Below are positions 17,704 to 25,375 of a stretch of 64,000 nucleotides of DNA, piece by piece (positions within the stretch are counted from its first letter, which is position 1; each line of letters opens with the position of its first letter). This DNA is from Bacteroidia bacterium (GTDB taxonomy: Bacteria > Bacteroidota > Bacteroidia > UBA4408): contig JADLFI010000037.1 of NCBI GenBank assembly GCA_020845635.1, forward strand, positions 62,001 through 126,000. Direction: 5' to 3'. The translations under genes were made by a program, and so were the position numbers. The notes beneath the pieces were generated by a model. It ran no database searches and had not been told where the DNA came from. It worked only from the letters and a program-made list of their open reading frames with translations.

Positions 17704-18540
17704 TTGAAAGTATTTAAGAGTAAAACAGAATTAGCAACCTATTTGAAGGGTAAAACAAATATTGGTTTTGTACCCACCATGGGTGCTTTACATAAGGGAC
17801 ACATTTCTTTGATAAAATTATCATTAGAACAATGCCAATACACCATTTGCAGTATATTCGTAAATCCCACCCAGTTTAACGATAAAAACGATTTGTTGCG
17901 CTATCCGCGTACTCCCGAAAAAGATATTAAAATGCTTGAAGAAGCCGGATGTGACATTGTTTTCGTCCCGGAAAACGATGAAATATATCCGGAGGGTGAT
18001 GTTCTAAAAGAATTTGATTTCGGCCATTTAGAAACAGTAATGGAAGGTAAACAGCGCCCGGGACATTTTAATGGAGTAGCTAATGTAGTGCAAAGGCTTT
18101 TTGAAATTGTTAAACCACATAAGGCATTTTTTGGTCAAAAAGATTACCAACAACTTTGTATTATAAAACAAATGGTAAAACAACTTCAACTTCCAATCGA
18201 AATTGTTGCTGCTGAAATTATTCGTGAACCTGACGGTTTGGCTATGAGTTCTAGAAACGCCCTGCTTGAAACGGAAGAGCGAAAACAAGCAGCCGGAATA
18301 TTTGAAACATTGCAATTGATTAAATCAAAAAGTAAAGAATTAACTCCTACCCAACTGCTGCAATTAGCTAACGATAATATTAAGAAATACCCTTTAATAC
18401 ATCTGGAATATATTGTGTTTGCTAATGCTGAAACCCTTCAGGAAACAATAATTTTTGATAAAAATATTTCCATCATCATGTTTATAGCCGTTAAACTTGG
18501 AAAAGTTAGGCTTATAGATAATATGCTTTTGGCCTCATGA
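17704..18540 (+). CDS. panC: Pantoate--beta-alanine ligase
   Basis: A 278-residue cytoplasmic enzyme that forms pantothenate from pantoate and beta-alanine with ATP. The nucleotidyltransferase-type motif is GALHKGHISLI, and the family segments FVNPTQF, PGHFNGVANVVQRLF, FFGQKDYQQ and REPDGLAMSSRN are all present. The start is a TTG at 17704, which gives the expected N-terminus MKVFKSKTEL; no ATG lies between it and the upstream stop. Its stop overlaps the ATG of the next gene by 4 bases. Beta-alanine can be supplied by panD at 25009. Confidence 0.95.
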   Translation: MKVFKSKTELATYLKGKTNIGFVPTMGALHKGHISLIKLSLEQCQYTICSIFVNPTQFNDKNDLLRYPRTPEKDIKMLEEAGCDIVFVPENDEIYPEGDVLKEFDFGHLETVMEGKQRPGHFNGVANVVQRLFEIVKPHKAFFGQKDYQQLCIIKQMVKQLQLPIEIVAAEIIREPDGLAMSSRNALLETEERKQAAGIFETLQLIKSKSKELTPTQLLQLANDNIKKYPLIHLEYIVFANAETLQETIIFDKNISIIMFIAVKLGKVRLIDNMLLAS

Positions 18541-19568
18541 TAAAACGTAAAACATTAAATGATATTCTTAAAACCTTAATTTTCTTAGGTATTGGAGGGC
18601 TGCTAATTTGGTTGGTAGTAAGAAACCTCAGTCCGCAAGATAAGTTAGAAATAATGAATGCCATTAAACAATCAAATATTTGGGCAATCATTTTAGTATT
18701 ATTGATAGGTATAGTGAGCAATATTAGCCGTGCTATAAGATGGCAAATAATGATAGAGCCTTTGGGACATAAGCCTTCTTTTAAGAATACTTTTATGGCT
18801 GTGTGGGTTGGATATTTGGCAAATCTGGCAGTACCCCGCTTGGGCGAAGTTTCACGCTGTGGGGTTATTAACCGTTATGAAAAACTGCCTGTTGAAAGTG
18901 TGTTGGGAACAGTAGTGGTAGAACGTATTATTGACACTCTATTGCTACTGGTGGTTTGTGTAGTTACTTTAGTTTGGCAATTCAATATTTTATCAGACAA
19001 GTTGTATGAGTTTTATAATTCCTATGCTTCAAATGAATCTGACAACAGTGTGGGAACGCTTAAAATAATAGTTTTGGTTAGTATGGCAGGCGTAATTATT
19101 CTTTTGTGGGTATTTCGCAATCGTATTAAAAACAGCAACCTTGTTATCAAACTGATTGATTTATTTAAAGGCTTTACCAAAGGAATAAAAACAATTACCC
19201 AACTAAAAAAACCATTTTGGTTTATTTTCCACTCTATATTTATTTGGGTTTGCTATTTCTTTGGCACTTATGCCGGTTTTTGGGCATTGCAGGAAACAAG
19301 TGTCCTAGGTGCCGGTGCAACTTTTGCTATACTCTTTTTTGGCACCTTTGCTTTTATTTTGGTACAAGGTGGAATAGGAGCTTATCAAATTATTGTACAA
19401 AACACACTCCTGCTATACGGCATCTCTTCAAATATAGGATACGCATTAGGCTGGATTATATGGAGCAGCCAAACTCTTGGAATTATATTAGGTGGTTTTA
19501 TTTCCTTATTATTACTGCCTTTATTAAATAAAAATAATCATGGATTATCTGCAAGTACTAAAAAATAA
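18537..19568 (+). CDS. Flippase-like integral membrane protein (LPG synthase transmembrane-domain family, UPF0104)
   Basis: A 343-residue polytopic inner-membrane protein with about eight predicted helices and the family marker SRAIRWQIMIEPLGHKPSFK followed by LANLAVPRLGEVSRCGV. It corresponds to the transmembrane part of MprF-type proteins, without the soluble aminoacyl-transferase domain. Related proteins are proposed to move lipids across the membrane; the substrate here is unknown. It overlaps panC by 4 bases and the rfaE2 start by 29 bases. Confidence 0.82.
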   Translation: MIKRKTLNDILKTLIFLGIGGLLIWLVVRNLSPQDKLEIMNAIKQSNIWAIILVLLIGIVSNISRAIRWQIMIEPLGHKPSFKNTFMAVWVGYLANLAVPRLGEVSRCGVINRYEKLPVESVLGTVVVERIIDTLLLLVVCVVTLVWQFNILSDKLYEFYNSYASNESDNSVGTLKIIVLVSMAGVIILLWVFRNRIKNSNLVIKLIDLFKGFTKGIKTITQLKKPFWFIFHSIFIWVCYFFGTYAGFWALQETSVLGAGATFAILFFGTFAFILVQGGIGAYQIIVQNTLLLYGISSNIGYALGWIIWSSQTLGIILGGFISLLLLPLLNKNNHGLSASTKK

Positions 19569-20034
19569 AATTGTTGATTCTACAGCACTCTCAAGAATCA
19601 TTGAGAATTATAGATTAAAAAATCAAAGTATTGTATTTACTAATGGATGTTTTGATTTGTTACACCAAGGACATGTTACCTATTTAGCGCAAGCCGCCTC
19701 CTACGGAAACCGCCTTATAGTTGGCATAAACAGCGATAGCTCAGTAAAAAAACTAAAAGGTTCACATAGACCTATACAAGATCAGGATAGTCGTTGTTTA
19801 ATTATGGCCTCAATGCATGTGGTAAGCGCTGTCATCATCTTTGATGAAGATACTCCTTTAGAACTCATTAAACTAATAAAGCCTGATTATTTGGTTAAAG
19901 GTGGCGATTGGACTCCCGACAAAATTGTAGGAGCTAAAGAAGTTTCTGAATATGGTGGTCAGATTATTAGTATTCCGTTTGTTGAGGGTTTTTCAACCAC
20001 TGCCATTGAAAGCAAAATAAAGTCAGGATTTTAA
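19540..20034 (+). CDS. rfaE2: D-glycero-beta-D-manno-heptose 1-phosphate adenylyltransferase
   Basis: A 164-residue stand-alone nucleotidyltransferase, equal to the C-terminal domain of HldE. The signature is FTNGCFDLLHQGHVTYL, followed by VGINSDSSVKKLKG and YLVKGGDW, with GFSTTAIESKI near the end. It would activate heptose 1-phosphate with ATP for ADP-heptose synthesis in LPS core or related glycans; the kinase half is not in this window. It begins inside the 3' end of the flippase-like gene and overlaps the end of the convergent fusion gene by 4 bases. Confidence 0.9.
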   Translation: MDYLQVLKNKIVDSTALSRIIENYRLKNQSIVFTNGCFDLLHQGHVTYLAQAASYGNRLIVGINSDSSVKKLKGSHRPIQDQDSRCLIMASMHVVSAVIIFDEDTPLELIKLIKPDYLVKGGDWTPDKIVGAKEVSEYGGQIISIPFVEGFSTTAIESKIKSGF

Positions 20035-21698
20035 TTCATAAGTTTCTTGAATTTTCTTTTCAACTGGTTTATAAAATTATATCTACTGAATTGGTATAGT
20101 TTTAAGTCAACCAAAACAGTATTACCTTGTATGGAGATATGATGAATTCCTTGATAATTGCCAACTTCAGAAGGATGAATACTGCGTACTACTTCTTCTT
20201 GAAAGGCTGTTGGGCTTAATTTTGTAATCATATTAATATTTAGAACACTGCCATAAGCCCCGGCACTGTCTTGTGCCGGACGATATAATCTATTTTGCTC
20301 CATAAATAAATTCCCCGCAGGGCGTGCATTTCTAACATCTGTTTTTACCGGATTGTTTTGATGTGCAGTAAAGGGTTGAAACAAATTATCAGAATAAAAA
20401 ATATACAACGCAGCATTCTCAAAATTATCTTTTCGTGAACAAAAAAGCCACCAATAATTTTCGTAATAGAATAAGGATGAATCGCGGGCAGCAAAATTTT
20501 CAACCAGGTTGCATTGATGAATAATATTCCCCTCCTCTGTAATTTGGTATAAGGATATTTTATTGCTGTCGGCCTGTTCGGGAATACAATAAACCTGCTT
20601 GTTGTATGAGAAACAAAATGGATATGAAAAGTGGCAATCAGTAGCAACGAAAATTTCTTTATAAGCATTACTATGTAAGTTATTCATAGCAATTATACCC
20701 TTGTTGTTCTTATATGAAAAATGTTCAAAAAGCATTAACTGTTTGGATGTGTCAGGCCATAAAAAAGGATCGGCAAAGTACTCTTCGGGAGAATTTTCTA
20801 AAACCGGCTCAAAGTTCGGAATATAGCCATTGACAAGCTGTTTAACACTCATTGTTGCTTTGGCAATTATCCATGATTCAGATTTAAAAAGTTGATTATA
20901 ATGAAAATGAATTTTATTTTTAATCAACAAAAAACAAAATAAAACAAATTGATAGTTTTTAGGATATCGGAAAATAGGGGCTTGGGTTACTATTGATTCT
21001 CTCTTGTCCTGAAACTCGTGATGTAAAATATCTATACATACCTGTAAAGGCCATATAGAGGCCATAGTTGTAATTTGGTCAATATTCTCTTTAAAACTGT
21101 GATGAGCTGTATTTAAATAGCCTTTACGTAGAACAACTCCCTTATCTAGATTGTCATTTAACTGCTGAAGGACGGCAGCAGATGTTTTGTGTTTTAAATA
21201 TATCTCCCAAAAGCCCATAGGGCCGCCTCTTATTAAATCATTATCGGCATGATGAAATGACCATATACCATACTTGCAACTCTTTAAAATTTCGCCTTTT
21301 ATAATATTAAAGCCAAAACGCAGCATAAAGTCCAGATTCCGGTTTTTTATCTTCGTGATATCATCATCCCGAAAATACTCACTATACTTGCCTTTCTTGA
21401 TAGGGGTACAATAAAGCTTGGTTATTTCTTTAAACTTTTCGTGATAAGAAATAATTTTATACGACTGTGCTTTTAAGAAAAATCTTTTGTAAAAACGATA
21501 TAAGAAATGAGTGTAAGGGTAATTAAAAATTTTACGCAAAAACCTTGAACCCTCAGACCCTGTATCGTTATTAATTACCAACAGTTTGAGTTCAATAGAT
21601 GGATGTTGAAATAAGTGTTCTATACAATCGGCCTCCCACTTTTCAAAGTATAAACTATTACATAATATACCAAACTTAAGTGTTGTGTTTTCACTCAT
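20031..21698 (-). CDS. Formyltransferase-like / GINT1-like propeller fusion protein
   Basis: A 555-residue two-part protein without signal peptide. Residues about 1-240 look like a formyltransferase fold (FGILCNSLYFEKWEADCIE, then GIWSFHHADNDLIRGG, the position of the catalytic Asn-His-Asp set), though the folate SLLP motif is replaced by FHHADN. Residues about 280-540 resemble the beta-propeller region of glucosamine inositolphosphorylceramide transferase-like proteins: ADPFLWPD, CIPEQADSNKISLYQ, DSSLFYYENYWWLFCS and RPAGNLF. It overlaps the GT4 gene by 4 bases, so a role in sugar or glycolipid modification is likely, but the substrate is unknown. Confidence 0.65.
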   Translation of the reverse strand: MSENTTLKFGILCNSLYFEKWEADCIEHLFQHPSIELKLLVINNDTGSEGSRFLRKIFNYPYTHFLYRFYKRFFLKAQSYKIISYHEKFKEITKLYCTPIKKGKYSEYFRDDDITKIKNRNLDFMLRFGFNIIKGEILKSCKYGIWSFHHADNDLIRGGPMGFWEIYLKHKTSAAVLQQLNDNLDKGVVLRKGYLNTAHHSFKENIDQITTMASIWPLQVCIDILHHEFQDKRESIVTQAPIFRYPKNYQFVLFCFLLIKNKIHFHYNQLFKSESWIIAKATMSVKQLVNGYIPNFEPVLENSPEEYFADPFLWPDTSKQLMLFEHFSYKNNKGIIAMNNLHSNAYKEIFVATDCHFSYPFCFSYNKQVYCIPEQADSNKISLYQITEEGNIIHQCNLVENFAARDSSLFYYENYWWLFCSRKDNFENAALYIFYSDNLFQPFTAHQNNPVKTDVRNARPAGNLFMEQNRLYRPAQDSAGAYGSVLNINMITKLSPTAFQEEVVRSIHPSEVGNYQGIHHISIQGNTVLVDLKLYQFSRYNFINQLKRKFKKLMN

Positions 21699-22858
21699 TT
21701 TTTCTTTTCTAATGCTTGGTTAAAGATTACCTCAAAATTATGCGAAACCGCACTATATGAGAATTTTTCAACAACATAATTTCTTATCTTATCTCTATCG
21801 TATCGTTTATAATTATGCATCAAATCTATCATGGCATTGCTTAGTTGATTTGTATTACCCCGCTCAATCAATAAACCATGTTCTTCCTCTATTATTTCAG
21901 GTACAGCACCCACCTTGGTACTAATTACAGGTAAGCCACACGACATAGCCTCTATCAAAACACAAGGTAGCCCTTCGTAATTACTATTTAAAATAAACCC
22001 ATCTGATTGCGACATCATATCAGCAACCTTTTGTGGCTCACAATAGCCATGAAAAAAAATAACCTTATTCAACAACCCGTATTGTTCTGCCAAAGCCTCA
22101 AAGTCCTTTCGTTCAGGCCCATCACCAATTATTTCAATCACAAAAGCATTGCCTTTGCTATATACAACACTTGCTGCTTGAATGATGCCGCTGATATTCT
22201 TTTCTTTATCATTTACGGTTGAAACGTGTATAAAGCGAAACACATCATTCTTTTTGAGTTTATTCTTGATAACAAATAAGTTAGTATTCACAACATTTCC
22301 AATGCGGCAGTAACTTTGATGTAAACCGTGAGCTTTCATGCTTTGTTCCAACTTATTGGAAACTACCACCACTGCGCCTGCCTTTTTTACACACAGTTTT
22401 GTAATATACTTCATTATAAACCCTTTATAATTGCCATCTTCAGGGTAGTAACCCGACCATTGCTCCTGAATGATAAAAGGAATATTCTTAAGATAATACA
22501 ACCATAAAACATAAATCCCGGCCGGAAAAATTACGTTCAACAACACCAAGTCAGGCTTTGATTTTTTTTGTATTAAAACATGGTAAGCCTTGGTAAAACA
22601 TAGCAAAGAACGCCATAATTTTAGAAGAGATGATAGAAAGGGAAAGTTAGTATTTACTTTTTTATAATAAGCAAGTATGGTAAAAACCTTCTCTTCGGTA
22701 AAAATATCAATACCCTGCTCCTTTCCGGAACTTATATGAATAGAGGAAATGTCATTGCTTAAAGCTGCCGACTCGGCATGCCGCTTAAAGAAAATACCAT
22801 GACTTTTTTTCTCGGGTGTAGGATACCAACTATTTACAAATAGTATATGTTTGCCCAT
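21695..22858 (-). CDS. Glycosyltransferase family 4 protein
   Basis: A 387-residue GT-B-fold glycosyltransferase. The N-terminal half starts HILFVNSWYPTPEKKSHGIF, and the C-terminal nucleotide-sugar-binding domain has SNYEGLPCVLIEAMSCGLPV followed by STKVGAVPEIIEEEHGLLI, with the EX7E-type glutamates. It is soluble and membrane-peripheral by prediction. The stop overlaps the start of the next gene (ATGA). Acceptor and donor are unknown; surface polysaccharide or glycolipid synthesis is the usual role. Confidence 0.88.
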   Translation of the reverse strand: MGKHILFVNSWYPTPEKKSHGIFFKRHAESAALSNDISSIHISSGKEQGIDIFTEEKVFTILAYYKKVNTNFPFLSSLLKLWRSLLCFTKAYHVLIQKKSKPDLVLLNVIFPAGIYVLWLYYLKNIPFIIQEQWSGYYPEDGNYKGFIMKYITKLCVKKAGAVVVVSNKLEQSMKAHGLHQSYCRIGNVVNTNLFVIKNKLKKNDVFRFIHVSTVNDKEKNISGIIQAASVVYSKGNAFVIEIIGDGPERKDFEALAEQYGLLNKVIFFHGYCEPQKVADMMSQSDGFILNSNYEGLPCVLIEAMSCGLPVISTKVGAVPEIIEEEHGLLIERGNTNQLSNAMIDLMHNYKRYDRDKIRNYVVEKFSYSAVSHNFEVIFNQALEKKK

Positions 22859-22895
22859 GTTGCTGATATTTTACACTAACGATAGTTTAGTTAAT

Positions 22896-23492
22896 TTATT
22901 TAATAAAAAATGAATTATGAGCCGAAACACTGATAATTTCAGGAATCCCCGGCATAATATGAATACCTGCCGCGCTGTTTTTGTTGTAATGATATTGATA
23001 TTCTATAAATCCGCCATGCCATACAAAACGGTATTGCCAACGTTTATTTCTACTTTCCCTCATTGTTCCATCATCTTTATAATCGGGCAAAGCTGTCCAG
23101 CTTTTACGATAAAACATTAAAGGACCGCCAATGATAATACCTTCGTGCGGGCTTACTGTATTAAAAGCTTTAGTGCTTAAAAAAGCTCCAATATGTGTAG
23201 TGCCAAAAAATTTATTTGCACAATCATTTGGAACTATTGCTTGGGTAATGGTAAGTCCGGCATACTGATTATAGTAATAGCTTATACGTATTCCCAGCCC
23301 AAGGTTATATACCAACTTTTTACTTTTGTTGAGTGTGCGGTGAAACAAGTGAGGGTTAACAGGTTGTTTTAAATGAATATTCAGTCCATTAACATAAAGT
23401 CCAACACTCCACATTTGCGCTTTTGCCTCTGTAAAGCCTGTTATTAATAGTGTCGCCAAAATTAACCATCTGAAATACTCAAAAACCTTCAT
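22896..23492 (-). CDS. Probable outer-membrane beta-barrel-type protein
   Basis: A 198-residue exported protein. A signal peptide ends with EAKAQ (cleavage near residue 26). The rest has alternating aromatic/hydrophobic strands (LGIRISYYYNQYAGLTITQA, WQYRFVWHGGFIEYQYHY), typical of a small barrel or surface protein, and ends with a Phe-Phe-Ile-Lys terminus. I recognise no named family. It lies 7 bases downstream of kynU and may simply share its transcript. Confidence 0.6.
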   Translation of the reverse strand: MKVFEYFRWLILATLLITGFTEAKAQMWSVGLYVNGLNIHLKQPVNPHLFHRTLNKSKKLVYNLGLGIRISYYYNQYAGLTITQAIVPNDCANKFFGTTHIGAFLSTKAFNTVSPHEGIIIGGPLMFYRKSWTALPDYKDDGTMRESRNKRWQYRFVWHGGFIEYQYHYNKNSAAGIHIMPGIPEIISVSAHNSFFIK

Positions 23493-23499
23493 TATGTAA

Positions 23500-24792
23500 T
23501 TATTTCAGTAGTTTTATTAAAATACTACCCAATTCAAAAACATCCTCAAAGCTGTTATAAAGCGGAACCAAAGCAATGCGTATTACCTCAGGTTCACGCC
23601 AATCTGAAATTACACCATGTTTTAATAAATCTTCATAAAGTTTCTTTCCATTTGCTTTAGTTTTAAAGCTTATTTGATTGCCACTCCCAAAAAAGTCTTT
23701 GGGATTGCTGCTTAAAGGAGTTATTATTTCGAGTTTGTTCGAAACATCTATTTGCTTATTAACCTCATCAAAAACAAACTCAGCAAATTTTTTCAGGTCT
23801 TTACTTTTTTTGATGATATTTTCCATGCCTGCTTCCTCAAAAATGCTCAATGAGGCCTTATAGGCAGCCATAGATAAGATAGGCATATTGCTTATTTGCC
23901 AGCCTTCGGCTCCCTCAATAGGGTCAAAATTTTTAGGCATTTGGAAACGTGTTTCCTTGTTATGTCCCCACCAACCGGCAAAACGAATTAAATTTTCATG
24001 ATCGTATTTCTGATGCACAAAAGCACCTCCAACGCTTCCAGGACCTGCGTTAAGATATTTATTGCTACACCACACTGCAAAATCAACACGCCAATCATGT
24101 AATTGCAAGTCAATATTTCCAACGGCATGAGCCAAATCAAACCCCGCAAAGGCTCCCGCCCGGTGAGCCTTATCTGTTATAGTTTTTATATCAAAAGCCT
24201 GTCCGGTAAAAAAATTTACACCACCCCACAAAACAAGCGCCAACTCATCTTTGTGTTTTTCAATGGCGGCATAAATGTCTTGGTGTGCAATACAATATTC
24301 ACCCGGAGGCGGTAGCACTTCAATAATGGTTTCTTTAGGGTCTAAGCCGTAAAATCTTACCTGACTTTCCAGAGCATATTGATCTGATGAAAAGGCCTGT
24401 GCTTCGCAAATAATTTTATACCGTTGTTTGGACGGGCGATAAAACGATACCAACAATAAATGAAGATTTACGGTAAGTTGGTTCATTATAACTACTTCGG
24501 AGGGTATAGCTCCGATAATATTTGATGTTTCGTTAACCAGCAAATCATGATAAGTAAACCAAGTGTTTCGCGAGTGAAAATAGCCTTCGGCTCCGTAGTT
24601 AGCCCAATCTTCCAACTCGGTTAATATTTCGTCCTGAGTATTATGTGGTTGCAAACCTAATGATGCCCCGGAGAAATAGAGTGCCTTGCGTTCATGGATA
24701 TAAGGAAAATAAAATTTATTTTGGAAATTGTTTAACAAATCATGAGCATCTCTTTGTTTGGCATAATCCAAACTAAAAACTAATTCTTGCAT
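23500..24792 (-). CDS. kynU: Kynureninase
   Basis: A 430-residue PLP enzyme that splits kynurenine or 3-hydroxykynurenine into anthranilate or its 3-hydroxy form plus alanine, in tryptophan breakdown or NAD synthesis. The family N-terminus (YFSGASLGLQP), the GAEGYFHSRNTW segment and the PLP-lysine region WCSNKYLNAGPGSVGGAF are clear, along with FAGWWGHNKETRFQM. Length matches bacterial kynureninases. No other kyn gene is nearby. Confidence 0.93.
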   Translation of the reverse strand: MQELVFSLDYAKQRDAHDLLNNFQNKFYFPYIHERKALYFSGASLGLQPHNTQDEILTELEDWANYGAEGYFHSRNTWFTYHDLLVNETSNIIGAIPSEVVIMNQLTVNLHLLLVSFYRPSKQRYKIICEAQAFSSDQYALESQVRFYGLDPKETIIEVLPPPGEYCIAHQDIYAAIEKHKDELALVLWGGVNFFTGQAFDIKTITDKAHRAGAFAGFDLAHAVGNIDLQLHDWRVDFAVWCSNKYLNAGPGSVGGAFVHQKYDHENLIRFAGWWGHNKETRFQMPKNFDPIEGAEGWQISNMPILSMAAYKASLSIFEEAGMENIIKKSKDLKKFAEFVFDEVNKQIDVSNKLEIITPLSSNPKDFFGSGNQISFKTKANGKKLYEDLLKHGVISDWREPEVIRIALVPLYNSFEDVFELGSILIKLLK

Positions 24793-24992
24793 ATATATAA
24801 TTTTTAAATATCAGTAAAGGCATTTTACCCATATAAATAACTATGCAATATTAACCATTTTAAGGCAATAATGTGGGAATGCTTGGGGCTGAATAATTAG
24901 TTCAACTTCTCAAAATCGTTAATTCAATATAAAAATCCCCCATTTTGGACTTTAATCGTATTTAATAGTTCAATATTTTATGAAAACTTTTG

Positions 24993-25000
24993 TAATTTTG
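24993..25000 (+). promoter_or_regulatory. Candidate -7 box for panD
   Basis: TAATTTTG matches TAnnTTTG and ends 8 bases before the panD ATG, implying a very short or absent 5' leader. No -33 TTTG at standard spacing is visible. Confidence 0.4.
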
Positions 25001-25008
25001 CGCCCGAA

Positions 25009-25353
25009 ATGGAAATACAAGTATTAAAATCAAAAATTCATAGAGCCCGGGTTACCGAAGCCAATATTGATTATATAGGCTCTGTTACTATTGATGAAGA
25101 TTTAATGGATGCTGCCAATCTAATTGAAAACGAGCAGGTTCATGTGCTAAATTATCGTAACGGTCAGCGTTTAATTACTTATGTAATTAAGGGTAAAAGA
25201 GGTTCGGGAGTTATCTGCTTAAACGGGCCGGCTGCCTTACATTTTTCAGAAGGCGATGAAGTAATTATTATCTCCTATGCCGGTATGAATTTTGAACATG
25301 CTAAAAAGTTTTCCCCTACCATAGTTTTCCCAAAAGAAGGTAATAAAGCATAG
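25009..25353 (+). CDS. panD: Aspartate 1-decarboxylase
   Basis: A 114-residue pyruvoyl-dependent enzyme that makes beta-alanine from aspartate for pantothenate. It starts [18 protein letters not shown] and has the self-cleavage site at Gly24-Ser25 (YIGSVTID), whose Ser becomes the pyruvoyl group. The catalytic Tyr/Arg segment [14 protein letters not shown] and the [18 protein letters not shown] motif are present. It is a single gene convergent with the DUF5686 gene; panC is 7 kb away. Confidence 0.95.
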   Translation: MEIQVLKSKIHRARVTEANIDYIGSVTIDEDLMDAANLIENEQVHVLNYRNGQRLITYVIKGKRGSGVICLNGPAALHFSEGDEVIIISYAGMNFEHAKKFSPTIVFPKEGNKA

Positions 25354-25361
25354 AAAAAAAC

Positions 25362-25375
25362 TGGATTATAATCCA
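25362..25375. terminator. Possible bidirectional terminator at panD / DUF5686 junction
   Basis: TGGATTATAATCCA is a perfect palindrome, preceded by a run of A and followed by a T-rich stretch, giving a short hairpin with U-tracts in both directions. It overlaps the last codons of the minus-strand gene. The stem is short (about 5 bp after allowing for a loop), so efficiency is uncertain. Confidence 0.4.
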
